The notes beneath the pieces are model-generated. The model saw only the letters and a program-made list of their open reading frames with translations, was not told where the DNA came from and ran no database searches. From assembly GCA_023253415.1 (NCBI GenBank), contig JALRGK010000183.1, positions 1 through 12,809 of the forward strand: a stretch of DNA of 12,809 nt. The letters run 5' to 3'. Of the stretch, positions 1 through 6,979 are shown piece by piece. The number at the start of each line of letters is the position of its first letter. Positions within the stretch are counted from its first letter, which is position 1. This stretch comes from Rhodocyclaceae bacterium. Lineage in GTDB: Bacteria > Pseudomonadota > Gammaproteobacteria > Burkholderiales > Rhodocyclaceae. Both the position numbers and the translations under genes were made by a program.

Positions 1-302
1 TGCTCAAGGTGCTCGAGCGCCGGCAGTCCTCGCAAATGATCCGCTTCTACGGCAATGCCATGCAGTCGGTTCTGGGGCAGTATCTGGAAACCAATATGAA
101 GGCCTTTGTCGACTTTCAGAAAAAAATGCAGGGCAACAGTAACAGTAGTGATCTCTGGTCCCAGTTCCTCAACTTCCAGGGGCCAGCCATGCAGACGCTG
201 ATGTCGACCTATATGGATCAGAGTCAGAAGATGGTTCAGAACATGCAGACGCAGATCCAGTCGCAGGCCCGTAATATGTTTACCGGCATGGCCAACAAGT
301 AA
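1..302 (+). CDS. phaR: PhaR, polyhydroxyalkanoate synthesis regulator (C-terminal part, truncated by window edge)
   Basis: The reading frame is open from base 3 to the TAA at 300-302 and has no start inside the window, so the gene begins upstream. The visible ~100 residues resemble the C-terminal half of PhaR, with the typical stretch 'SQMIRFYGNAMQSVLGQYLE' followed by a Gln/Met-rich amphipathic helical tail (many M, Q, N). PhaR proteins bind DNA and poly-3-hydroxybutyrate granules through an N-terminal domain not visible here, and repress phasin and PHA synthesis genes when polymer is absent. The Met/Gln-rich tail probably forms a coiled coil or granule-contacting helix (inference). A hairpin terminator lies 21 nt after the stop, so this is the last gene of its transcript. 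The family assignment is by recognition of the C-terminus only. Confidence 0.8.
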   Translation, partial: LKVLERRQSSQMIRFYGNAMQSVLGQYLETNMKAFVDFQKKMQGNSNSSDLWSQFLNFQGPAMQTLMSTYMDQSQKMVQNMQTQIQSQARNMFTGMANK

Positions 303-322
303 GTTGGCCTATTTGTGGCATG

Positions 323-352
323 AAAGCGTCGCTATGCGGCGCTTTTTTATTG
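323..352 (+). terminator. Rho-independent terminator after phaR
   Basis: A 10-bp stem (323-332 with 336-345, one T-G wobble) closes a three-base TAT loop, and the right arm runs into a T-rich tract (343-348 then ATT). It has the canonical form of an intrinsic terminator for plus-strand phaR. Read from the minus strand the stem is the same but the T tract is only three bases inside the stem, so it would be at best a weak stop for the convergent repressor gene ending at 383. Confidence 0.85.
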
Positions 353-382
353 GGCCTTGGGTAGGCGAAGCGCTTTAGTCGA

Positions 383-991
383 TTAAGCGCGGCGCAGTGT
401 CATATGGGCGTTGACCAGCTGTGTGGTTTTGCCCCGGTATAGATCGATGAGTTGTCCGGAAAGAATGGCGCGGATGGTGCCGATGGCAAATGCCATCGTG
501 TCCAGCGCTAGAAGCTTTGCATCCAGGCCGGGTTTGAGTTGGTTGTTGGTGGCCGCTGTACGATAAAGGTGTTCGTAAGCAGACACGATGTCGCTACAGG
601 GCTCGGTAATCACCTGTAGCACTTCGTGAAAGTCCTCGACGTATTCACAGCGCAGCAGGATAATTTCGAAGGTTTCACGGGCTTCCTGATTTTCCAGCAG
701 GACGGTGAAGAGGGCTTGTAGATACTTCGTAATGGCGTCGAGTGGTGATGCGTCATCGAGAAGTAAAGACTGCAGGAGCTCGAATTCGCTCATGTAAGTC
801 TGTTTGACGGCCAGGAAAAGCTCCGCCTTGTTGGTGAAGTGCCAGTACACCGCACCGCGCGTGACGCCAGCAGCCTTGGCGACCTTATCCAGGGTGGAAC
901 GATTGACCCCCTCCGCATGAAAGACGCGCCGCGCCGCATCAATAATCTGGGCGCGGGTGGCAAGTGCTTCTTCTTTGGTTTTGCGGGCCAT
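383..991 (-). CDS. acrR: TetR/AcrR-family repressor of the adjacent RND efflux operon
   Basis: A 202-residue TetR-family regulator (AcrR is about 215, MtrR about 210). The N-terminus 'MARKTKEEALATRAQIIDAA' and the helix-turn-helix around residues 31-51, ending 'GVTRGAVYWHF', closely follow AcrR/TtgR/MtrR. The C-terminal ~140 residues are the variable, all-helical ligand-binding and dimerisation domain. Proteins of this group bind an inverted repeat upstream of a divergent RND pump operon and release it on binding lipophilic drugs. Here the gene diverges from the adaptor gene, and an AcrR-type operator lies between them, so repression of the pump and of itself is expected. The ATG at 989-991 has no clear Shine-Dalgarno sequence, but the match to the AcrR N-terminus fixes the start. 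The acrR symbol is by homology; the orthologue may carry another name in this genus. Confidence 0.9.
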   Translation of the reverse strand: MARKTKEEALATRAQIIDAARRVFHAEGVNRSTLDKVAKAAGVTRGAVYWHFTNKAELFLAVKQTYMSEFELLQSLLLDDASPLDAITKYLQALFTVLLENQEARETFEIILLRCEYVEDFHEVLQVITEPCSDIVSAYEHLYRTAATNNQLKPGLDAKLLALDTMAFAIGTIRAILSGQLIDLYRGKTTQLVNAHMTLRRA

Positions 992-1040
992 GGCTGGTTC
1001 GGATCCGTTGGTCGAATGTGGCTAGGTCGGTATGGACCGG

Positions 1041-1069
1041 ATTATAAGGCAATATACATACATGCGGAA
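1041..1069 (-). promoter_or_regulatory. Promoter of the acrR-like repressor gene
   Basis: On the minus strand a perfect TATAAT (complement of 1041-1046) lies 17 bp from a weak -35 (TTCCGC, complement of 1064-1069). The predicted start near 1034 gives a leader of about 43 nt. The -35 hexamer coincides exactly with the spacer of the operator at 1055-1078, so the repressor should block its own synthesis. Confidence 0.6.
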
Positions 1070-1080
1070 ATGTATATAAT
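1053..1080 (+). promoter_or_regulatory. Promoter of the adaptor-pump-channel efflux operon
   Basis: A perfect -10 TATAAT at 1075-1080 lies 16 bp downstream of a -35-like TATACA (1053-1058, four of six matches to TTGACA). Transcription would start near 1087, giving a leader of about 30 nt. Both elements overlap the inverted repeat at 1055-1078, which places the repressor across the polymerase footprint. Confidence 0.65.
1055..1078. promoter_or_regulatory. AcrR-type operator between repressor and efflux operon
   Basis: Left arm TACATACAT (1055-1063), 6-bp spacer GCGGAA, right arm ATGTATATA (1070-1078). The arms are inverted repeats at 8 of 9 positions. The layout (9-6-9) and the left arm are the same as in the E. 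coli acrAB operator as I remember it; the right arm differs at one base. Its position across both divergent promoters fits a TetR-family operator. Confidence 0.85.
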
Positions 1081-1116
1081 GACCAGTTCTGCACAATCAG
1101 TCACTCGGTATATGCC

Positions 1117-2382
1117 ATGTCTGTGAATTCGTCGAATAATCCGACCCCGAAAGCGCCACGTATTAAAGTTTGGTTGAATCAACGCATGGCGGCTTTGGCA
1201 CCTCACTTCCGCGGCTTGGCTGAACAACCGGCCTGTCGCAAGCTGATAACGCTGTGGCAGGGGCAATGGCAAGAACACCGTCGCCGCACCTGGATCACGG
1301 GTAGCATCGTTGTGCTGGCCTTCGTGCTCTGGAACGGCTGGAGTTACTGGCAGAAGATGCCTAAAGCACCGCCGCCGATTCCGGTGACGCTTCTGGTTGC
1401 GGAACCGACAACGGTGCCGAATGTGATTGAGGTGATGGCGCAGGCAGAAGGCGCCAAGGAGACCGAAGTGCGCGCTCGCGTGGGCGGTATCCTGGTGAAG
1501 CGTCTGTATGAAGAGGGGCAGCGTGTGGAAGTGGGGCAGCCGCTGTTCCAGATCGACCCGGATCAGTATCGGATCAAACTTGAAGAAGCCCAGGCCCGCG
1601 CGACACAGACTGCCCGTGAAGCCAATCGCCTGAAAAAACTCTATGCCCAGCAAGCGGTCAGCCGGAAGGAAATGGATGACGCCGTCTCGGCCGACGAAAT
1701 GGCCCAGGCCAACCTCAAAGCGGCTCGTTTGAATCTGGAATGGAGTACTGTGACGGCGCCGGTAGCCGGCATTGCCGGACGCGCCCAGCGTTCCGAAGGT
1801 AACCTCATGACGACCAGTAGCGATGGGAGTCTGCTGACCGTGATTCATCAGGTGAATCCCATCTGGGTTCGTTTCGGTTTGTCGGATGCGGATACCGCTG
1901 GCTTGCCCGGTGGGCGTTTGGATCCCGCCGTTGAAACGACCGTAGAAGTGATTCTGGCCGATGGTACTGTATATCCGGAAAAGGGCAGCATTAACTTTCA
2001 GGCATCATTTATCGATCCGAAACTGGGTACGCAGCAGTTGCGTGCCACTTTCGCCAACCCGGATGGTCAGCTATTGCCCGGGCAGTTTTTGCGCGCCCGG
2101 ATTAGCACCGGCAAACTGGAAGATGTCTATCGCGTGCCCCAGGCTGCCGTGGTGCAATCTGAAAAAGGCCATATGGTCTGGGTGATGGGCGAGGGGGGCA
2201 AGGTGATCCCGACACCCGTCAAACCCGGCTTCTGGTTGGGCAAGGACTGGATCATTCTTGGTGGCTTGCAGCCGGGCATGCAGATCGTCACTGATAACAT
2301 CATCAAGATTCGTCCGGGTGCCACGGTGGTGCCGGCGCCGGCTGCCCCTGCGGCCAATGGCGCTGCCGCTACCGGCAAATAA
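1117..2382 (+). CDS. RND efflux periplasmic adaptor (membrane fusion protein), AcrA/MexE-like
   Basis: A 421-residue adaptor that would link the inner-membrane pump to the outer-membrane channel. Visible domains: a long cytosolic N-terminus (residues 1-57), one membrane helix (about 59-78), lipoyl/barrel-sandwich halves (about 112-147 and 210-232, with 'GGILVKRLYEEGQRVEVG' and 'VTAPVAGIAGR'), a coiled-coil hairpin (about 151-207), a beta-barrel (about 247-332) and a membrane-proximal domain (about 335-402), then an Ala/Pro tail. There is no lipobox cysteine, so the protein is held by its membrane helix rather than by lipid as in AcrA. The hairpin seems one heptad shorter on each arm than in AcrA. 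No good Shine-Dalgarno precedes 1117. Met24 (1186) is the only other early start and is no better, so the N-terminal length is the least certain part. It is the first gene of the efflux operon. Confidence 0.93.
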   Translation: MSVNSSNNPTPKAPRIKVWLNQRMAALAPHFRGLAEQPACRKLITLWQGQWQEHRRRTWITGSIVVLAFVLWNGWSYWQKMPKAPPPIPVTLLVAEPTTVPNVIEVMAQAEGAKETEVRARVGGILVKRLYEEGQRVEVGQPLFQIDPDQYRIKLEEAQARATQTAREANRLKKLYAQQAVSRKEMDDAVSADEMAQANLKAARLNLEWSTVTAPVAGIAGRAQRSEGNLMTTSSDGSLLTVIHQVNPIWVRFGLSDADTAGLPGGRLDPAVETTVEVILADGTVYPEKGSINFQASFIDPKLGTQQLRATFANPDGQLLPGQFLRARISTGKLEDVYRVPQAAVVQSEKGHMVWVMGEGGKVIPTPVKPGFWLGKDWIILGGLQPGMQIVTDNIIKIRPGATVVPAPAAPAANGAAATGK

Positions 2383-2386
2383 GGAA
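2381..2386 (+). promoter_or_regulatory. Ribosome binding site of the pump gene, fixing its GTG start
   Basis: AAGGAA shares bases with the adaptor's TAA stop (2380-2382) and lies 8 nt before the GTG at 2395. The protein then begins 'MFSRFFIHRPIFA', the normal RND N-terminus, so the GTG is used as initiator. Confidence 0.75.
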
Positions 2387-2394
2387 CGCTGATC

Positions 2395-5300
2395 GTGTTT
2401 TCCCGTTTCTTTATTCACCGGCCGATTTTTGCCACGGTGATCTCCATCGTGATCGTTCTGGCGGGTCTGGCGGCTGGCCGGGTTCTGCCGATTTCACACT
2501 ACCCGGACATTGCACCACCCACGGTGATCGTCTCGGCCAACTACCCCGGGGCCTCGACCGAAACGCTGATTCGTACGGTGGCGGGTCCGATTGAAGAGCA
2601 GTTATCCGGTGTCGAAAATCTGCTGTACTTCAGTTCGACGGCGGCCTCGAATGGTCTGCTCACGATTACGGCCACCTTTGAGGTAGGCACGAATGTGGAT
2701 ATGGCCACGGTCAACGTGAATAATCGGGTCAAGATTGCCGAGCCCCGTCTGCCGGATGTCGTCCGTCAATTTGGTGTGACGGTGCAGAAGCGCTCGAATG
2801 ACATCCTGTTGGTGTCCACCATTACCTCGCCGGATAACAGCCGCTCGGCACTGTTTCTCTCGAACTATGTGCTCATCAATATTCTGGATGAGATCAAGCG
2901 TCTGCCGGGTGTAGGCGACGCCCAGATTTTCGGTGCCAAGGATTACTCGATGCGTATCTGGCTCCGGCCGGACAAAATGGCACAGCTGGGTATTACGACA
3001 AACGATATCGCCACCGCCATCAACGCTCAGAACAAGCAGAACGTTGCCGGTAAAGTGGGGCAGGAACCTGCCATCGAAGGGCAGCAACTGACCTATACCG
3101 TTACCGCCAAGGGCCGTCTCGCAACACCGGAAGCCTTTGGCGATATCGTCATTCGTTCCCAGGGGCCGGCGGGTACGCTGCGACTCAAGGATGTGGCACG
3201 TATCGAACTGGGTGCCGCCAACTACGACGCCAACACGCGCCTCTTGGGAAACCCGGTGGCGAGCGTCGGTATTTTTCTGCAGTCCGGTGCCAATGCACTG
3301 GAAACAGCGGACCGCGTACGCGCCAAACTGGAAGAGCTTAAAAAGCGTTTCCCGGAAGGGGTGGATTATGTCATTCCCTTCGACACTACACGCTTCGTGA
3401 ATGCCTCGATCCGGGAGGTGGTGAAGACACTCTTCGAAGCCATGCTGCTGGTGGCGATTGTTGTATTTGTCTTCCTGCAGAACTGGCGAGCGACCCTGAT
3501 TCCGCTGCTGGCCGTCCCGGTGTCACTGATCGGTACATTTGCCGGTCTCTGGGTCTTTGGATTTTCGATCAATACACTGACCTTGTTTGCCATGGTGCTG
3601 GCGATCGGTATCGTGGTTGATGATGCCATCGTGGTGCTGGAAAACGTCGAGCGTCTGATGCATGAGCGTCGCTTGCCTCCAAAACAGGCGGCCGTTGAAG
3701 CCATGAAAGAAGTCTCTGGTGCGGTTGTGGCCATTGTGCTGGTGTTGAGCGCGGTGTTTGTCCCCGTTGCGTTCCTGGGGGGGATCGCCGGTAAGCTCTA
3801 TCAGCAGTTTGCGGTGACTGTAGCGATTGCGGTGGCGCTTTCGGGGCTGGTGGCCTTGACCCTGACACCCGCATTGTGCGGTGTGTTGTTGCGTACCAAG
3901 CATGAAGACCCGCCTGAATTTTTCAGGCCTTTCAACGAAGGCTTTCAGACATTAACGCAACGTTATCTGAATCTGGTCCGCAAGACCCTGGATCACAAAC
4001 GTATCGGGGTGGCGGTGTTCGGTGCCGTGATCGTGGCCTGCCTGTTTCTCTATCGCCTGGTGCCGGGTGGCTTTGTGCCGCCCGAAGATCAGGGCTACCT
4101 GATCAGTGCATTGATGCTGCCGGATGGTGCCAGCCTACAACGTACCGAACAGGCCGGGCAGAAGTTCCAGGAGGCCGTCGTCAAGAATCCGGCGGTCGAT
4201 AAAGTCTTTGTCATTGCCGGCAACGATATTGTGGGTGGCGGTATGCGTGCCAACGCTGGTACCGTGTTTATTCCGCTGAAGGACTGGTCGGTACGTGATA
4301 CCGATGCCAATACTCTGGCCAAAATGTTTACGGGCCTCGGTATGACGCTGCGTGACGGTCTGGCGATCGTGTTCAACCCCCCGGCCATTCGTGGCATCGG
4401 CTCGGCAGGTGGTTTCGAATTCTATGTTCAGGCACGCAATAATCCATCCGTGGCGGACCTGGCCAAAGTGTCCGGTGGGTTGATGGAGGCACTCAAACAG
4501 CGTCCTGAACTGACTGGTATTAACTCGTTCTTCCGGCCGACATCACCCCAGCTCTATGTCGAGGTGGATGAAGCCAAAGCCATTTCGCTGGGAATCGCCG
4601 TTGCCGACGTGTATCAGAGTCTGCAAGCCACCATGGGTAGTCTGTACGTGAATGATTTCAACCTGAGTGGCCGTACGTATCGTGTGCAGATGCAGGCGGA
4701 TGCACCCTACAGGACGCGACCCAATGACATCGGGCAGATTTATGTACGTGCCGATAACGGTGCCATGGTACCGGTCTCGGCATTGATCAAAACCACCTCA
4801 CTGGTCGGTCCGGAACAGCTGGAACGCTTTAATGGTTATCTCTCGGCCAAGATTCTCGGTAATGGTCAGCCGGGGGTCAGTTCTGGCGATGCCATCAATA
4901 TCGTCAACGAGGTGGCGCAAGCCACGTTGCCCCCGGGGTATGAGCTGGCCTGGTCGGGCCAGGCCTATCAGCAGATCCGCGCCGGTAATACCTCGGGTAT
5001 TGCGTTTATTTTTGGCATTGTCATGGTCTTTCTGATTCTGGCTGCCCAGTATGAGCGCTGGTCTTTGCCCTTGGCCGTGATTCTCGGTGTGCCCTTTGCG
5101 TTGTTGGGTGCGTTGCTCGCTGTCTTTCTTCGCGGCATGCCGAATGACATCTACTTCCAGATCGGCCTCGTGGTGCTGGTAGGTTTGTCCGCCAAAAACG
5201 CGATTCTGATTGTGGAATTTGCAGCACAAAAACGCGCCGAAGGTCTGAGCGTCTACGATGCGGCGATGCAGGCTGCTCGCCTGCGTTTCCGGCCAATTGT

Positions 5301-5529
5301 CATGACCTCGCTGGCCTTTATTCTCGGGGTGTTTCCTCTGGTCATTTCCACGGGCGCTGGCTCGGCGGCTCGTCGCTCGATGGGTACCGGTGTGTTTGGT
5401 GGCATGTTGGCGGCGACCTTTATTGCAACGATTTTTATCCCCATGTTCTTCATGTGGCTGTCCGGACGTAAACAGAAGCGTGATCTCTTTCCGGGTGAGT
5501 CTTCTGCACAGGAGGTGACGCATGATTAA
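2395..5529 (+). CDS. RND multidrug efflux pump, HAE1 family (AcrB/MexF/OqxB-like)
   Basis: A 1044-residue proton-driven inner-membrane transporter (AcrB is 1049). The full HAE1 architecture is visible: TM1 at about 10-28, porter loop 1, TM2-6 at about 344-500, TM7 near 535-555, porter loop 2, TM8-12 at about 868-1023. The proton-relay residues are intact: Asp409-Asp410 in 'GIVVDDAIVVLENVER', Lys934 in 'GLSAKNAILIVEF', Arg966 in 'RFRPIVMTS'. AcrB's binding-pocket Phe178 has a counterpart at Phe179, but the aromatic switch loop (AcrB Phe615/Phe617) reads 'GNDIVGGGMRANAG' at 609-622, nearer to MexF/OqxB-type pumps. Substrates cannot be named from sequence. The start is GTG with a good ribosome site. 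The stop overlaps the next gene by 8 nt, so the tripartite complex is made from one transcript under the adjacent TetR repressor. Confidence 0.96.
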   Translation: MFSRFFIHRPIFATVISIVIVLAGLAAGRVLPISHYPDIAPPTVIVSANYPGASTETLIRTVAGPIEEQLSGVENLLYFSSTAASNGLLTITATFEVGTNVDMATVNVNNRVKIAEPRLPDVVRQFGVTVQKRSNDILLVSTITSPDNSRSALFLSNYVLINILDEIKRLPGVGDAQIFGAKDYSMRIWLRPDKMAQLGITTNDIATAINAQNKQNVAGKVGQEPAIEGQQLTYTVTAKGRLATPEAFGDIVIRSQGPAGTLRLKDVARIELGAANYDANTRLLGNPVASVGIFLQSGANALETADRVRAKLEELKKRFPEGVDYVIPFDTTRFVNASIREVVKTLFEAMLLVAIVVFVFLQNWRATLIPLLAVPVSLIGTFAGLWVFGFSINTLTLFAMVLAIGIVVDDAIVVLENVERLMHERRLPPKQAAVEAMKEVSGAVVAIVLVLSAVFVPVAFLGGIAGKLYQQFAVTVAIAVALSGLVALTLTPALCGVLLRTKHEDPPEFFRPFNEGFQTLTQRYLNLVRKTLDHKRIGVAVFGAVIVACLFLYRLVPGGFVPPEDQGYLISALMLPDGASLQRTEQAGQKFQEAVVKNPAVDKVFVIAGNDIVGGGMRANAGTVFIPLKDWSVRDTDANTLAKMFTGLGMTLRDGLAIVFNPPAIRGIGSAGGFEFYVQARNNPSVADLAKVSGGLMEALKQRPELTGINSFFRPTSPQLYVEVDEAKAISLGIAVADVYQSLQATMGSLYVNDFNLSGRTYRVQMQADAPYRTRPNDIGQIYVRADNGAMVPVSALIKTTSLVGPEQLERFNGYLSAKILGNGQPGVSSGDAINIVNEVAQATLPPGYELAWSGQAYQQIRAGNTSGIAFIFGIVMVFLILAAQYERWSLPLAVILGVPFALLGALLAVFLRGMPNDIYFQIGLVVLVGLSAKNAILIVEFAAQKRAEGLSVYDAAMQAARLRFRPIVMTSLAFILGVFPLVISTGAGSAARRSMGTGVFGGMLAATFIATIFIPMFFMWLSGRKQKRDLFPGESSAQEVTHD
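5511..5518 (+). promoter_or_regulatory. Ribosome binding site of the outer-membrane channel gene
   Basis: GGAGGTGA, a near-perfect anti-16S match, sits inside the last codons of the pump gene. Its GGAGG core is 6 nt before the ATG at 5522. It supports a start that overlaps the pump gene's end, consistent with translational coupling. Confidence 0.8.
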
Positions 5530-6952
5530 GCCATTGTTCACCTTCCCGTTGCGTTTGCCGTTGCTGGCGGCGCTCTTGGTGGCCGGTTGTACGGTGGGAC
5601 CGGATTACGAGCGGCCCAAGATGGATTTGCCAGGCCAGTACAACACCGATGTACCGAAGTCGGCATCGGACACGGCCAAAGCGCCCGTCGAAATCCGTCA
5701 GGACTGGTGGACGCTCTTTAACGACACCGAGCTAAACCGCCTGGAGTCTCTGGCGCTCGCCAATAATGCGGATCTGCAAATCGCGGTGGCCCGTATTGCC
5801 CAGGCTCAGGGCTTGGCCTTGCAAGCCGGCGCAGCTCAATATCCGAGTCTGTCACTGGAGGGGAGTGGCACGCGTTCTTCGCAGGGTGCTGCTGCTTCTC
5901 CAAGTGGTATTGACTACCTGGATAGCAACTACCAGGGCTCTGTCGGGTTATCTTACGAAATTGATCTCTGGGGCAAGGTTCGTCGTTCCGTGGAATCCGC
6001 CGATGCCCAGCTCAAAGCCAGTGTCTTTGACCGGGATAGCGTCAGGCTGGTACTGGAAGGTAGTGTCGCCAAGGCCTATATCAATCTGCGCGCCCTTGAT
6101 GCGCAGATCAAAGTGACGGACAGTTCCATCCATACCCGTCGGGAAACCCTGCGGATTGCCCAGGCCAAACTGGCCGGGGGGCTGGTGTCGCCACTCGATA
6201 TCAATCAGGCGAAAGCAACCCTGGCAAGTCTGCAGGCAACCCAGTCTGAACTTGTAAGACAGCGTGCGATTGTGCAGAACCAGTTGGCGGTTCTGACGGG
6301 TGTGCTGGATCTTAAAATACCGGCCAGTGGCCTCGATGCTTTGCCGGTGCCGCCGGTGCCGCCGGCTGGCATGCCTTCGGAACTCCTGGAAGGCCGACCG
6401 GATATCCGCAAGGCGGAAGAGCAACTGGTCTCGGCCAATGCGCAGATTGGCGTTGCCAAAGCCAATTTCTTCCCATCGTTTTCACTCACTGGTCTGTATG
6501 GTGCACAGAGCGTTGGATTTACCAATTTCCTCTCTGCCGGTGGCTCAGTCTGGGCAGCCACGCTAGGCGTTGCGCAACCGCTATTTACGGGTTGGTTGTT
6601 GACTGGCCAGTTGGATACGGCCAAGGGTAAACAGCAGGAAGCACTGGCCAATTACATCAAGACGGTGCGTGTCGCATTTGCCGAAGTCGGGGATGCGATG
6701 ACCTCGGTCCAGCAGACGCAGGAAAGCGAATCGCATCTTGCGGCTCAGGTGGAAGCCTCTACCAAGGCCCAGCAAATCTCGATTCTGCGTTATGAAGCGG
6801 GCTACGTGGACTATCTGACCGTGCTCGAGTCTCAACGGGTGGCCAACGAAGCCAGTCTGGCCTATGCCCGTAACCGGGGGAGTCGTTTACAGGCCAGCGT
6901 AGATCTTTTCCGCTCACTGGGCGGGGGTTGGCAGCCGGAAATCAAACGCTAA
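5522..6952 (+). CDS. Outer-membrane efflux channel lipoprotein, OprM/NodT family
   Basis: A 476-residue outer-membrane factor (OprM is about 485). It begins with a lipoprotein signal peptide, hydrophobic residues about 9-20 then lipobox 'LVAGC', with Cys23 as the lipidated residue. The next residue is Thr, not Asp, so sorting to the outer membrane is expected. 'GCTVGPDYERP' is the classic NodT-family start. Two repeats of the outer-membrane-factor domain follow, each supplying helical hairpins and beta-strands of the trimeric tunnel. They are joined by a Pro/Val/Ala-rich linker near residues 273-283. The C-terminal part carries 'LRYEAGYVDYLTVLESQR' and ends 'RSLGGGWQPEIKR', as is normal for the family. 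It completes the tripartite pump; its 8-nt overlap with the pump gene and strong ribosome site indicate coupled expression. Confidence 0.95.
   Translation: MIKPLFTFPLRLPLLAALLVAGCTVGPDYERPKMDLPGQYNTDVPKSASDTAKAPVEIRQDWWTLFNDTELNRLESLALANNADLQIAVARIAQAQGLALQAGAAQYPSLSLEGSGTRSSQGAAASPSGIDYLDSNYQGSVGLSYEIDLWGKVRRSVESADAQLKASVFDRDSVRLVLEGSVAKAYINLRALDAQIKVTDSSIHTRRETLRIAQAKLAGGLVSPLDINQAKATLASLQATQSELVRQRAIVQNQLAVLTGVLDLKIPASGLDALPVPPVPPAGMPSELLEGRPDIRKAEEQLVSANAQIGVAKANFFPSFSLTGLYGAQSVGFTNFLSAGGSVWAATLGVAQPLFTGWLLTGQLDTAKGKQQEALANYIKTVRVAFAEVGDAMTSVQQTQESESHLAAQVEASTKAQQISILRYEAGYVDYLTVLESQRVANEASLAYARNRGSRLQASVDLFRSLGGGWQPEIKR
6343..6369 (+). repeat. Short in-frame GC-rich tandem repeat in the channel gene linker
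   Basis: Two exact copies of the 9-base unit GCCGGTGCC (6343-6351, 6352-6360) and a partial third (6361-6369) encode alternating Pro/Val in the linker between the two channel repeats. It is multiple-of-three, so copy changes would keep the frame. Confidence 0.6.
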
Positions 6953-6963
6953 GCCTATGGGGT

Positions 6964-6972
6964 TGGTAAAAT
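6964..6972 (+). promoter_or_regulatory. Candidate extended -10 promoter for rimO
   Basis: TGGTAAAAT (6964-6972) combines a TG extension with the -10 hexamer TAAAAT (five of six matches to consensus). No convincing -35 is seen, which extended -10 promoters tolerate. The expected start point is 6979 or 6980, which is the ATG itself. GGTA and TACC at 6965-6968 and 6972-6975 can also pair as a tiny hairpin. Confidence 0.4.
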
Positions 6973-6979
6973 ACCGCCC

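Noticed and set aside
1042..1848. 268-codon open frame on the minus strand over the adaptor gene and promoter region
   Set aside because: The product is rich in His/Arg with no recognisable domain, it lies opposite a clearly conserved adaptor gene, and it would run across the efflux promoter. It is a shadow of GC-rich coding sequence.
4798..5541. 247-codon open frame on the minus strand over the end of the pump gene
   Set aside because: Antisense to strongly conserved transmembrane sequence; composition (His, Gln, Arg) is typical of a shadow frame.
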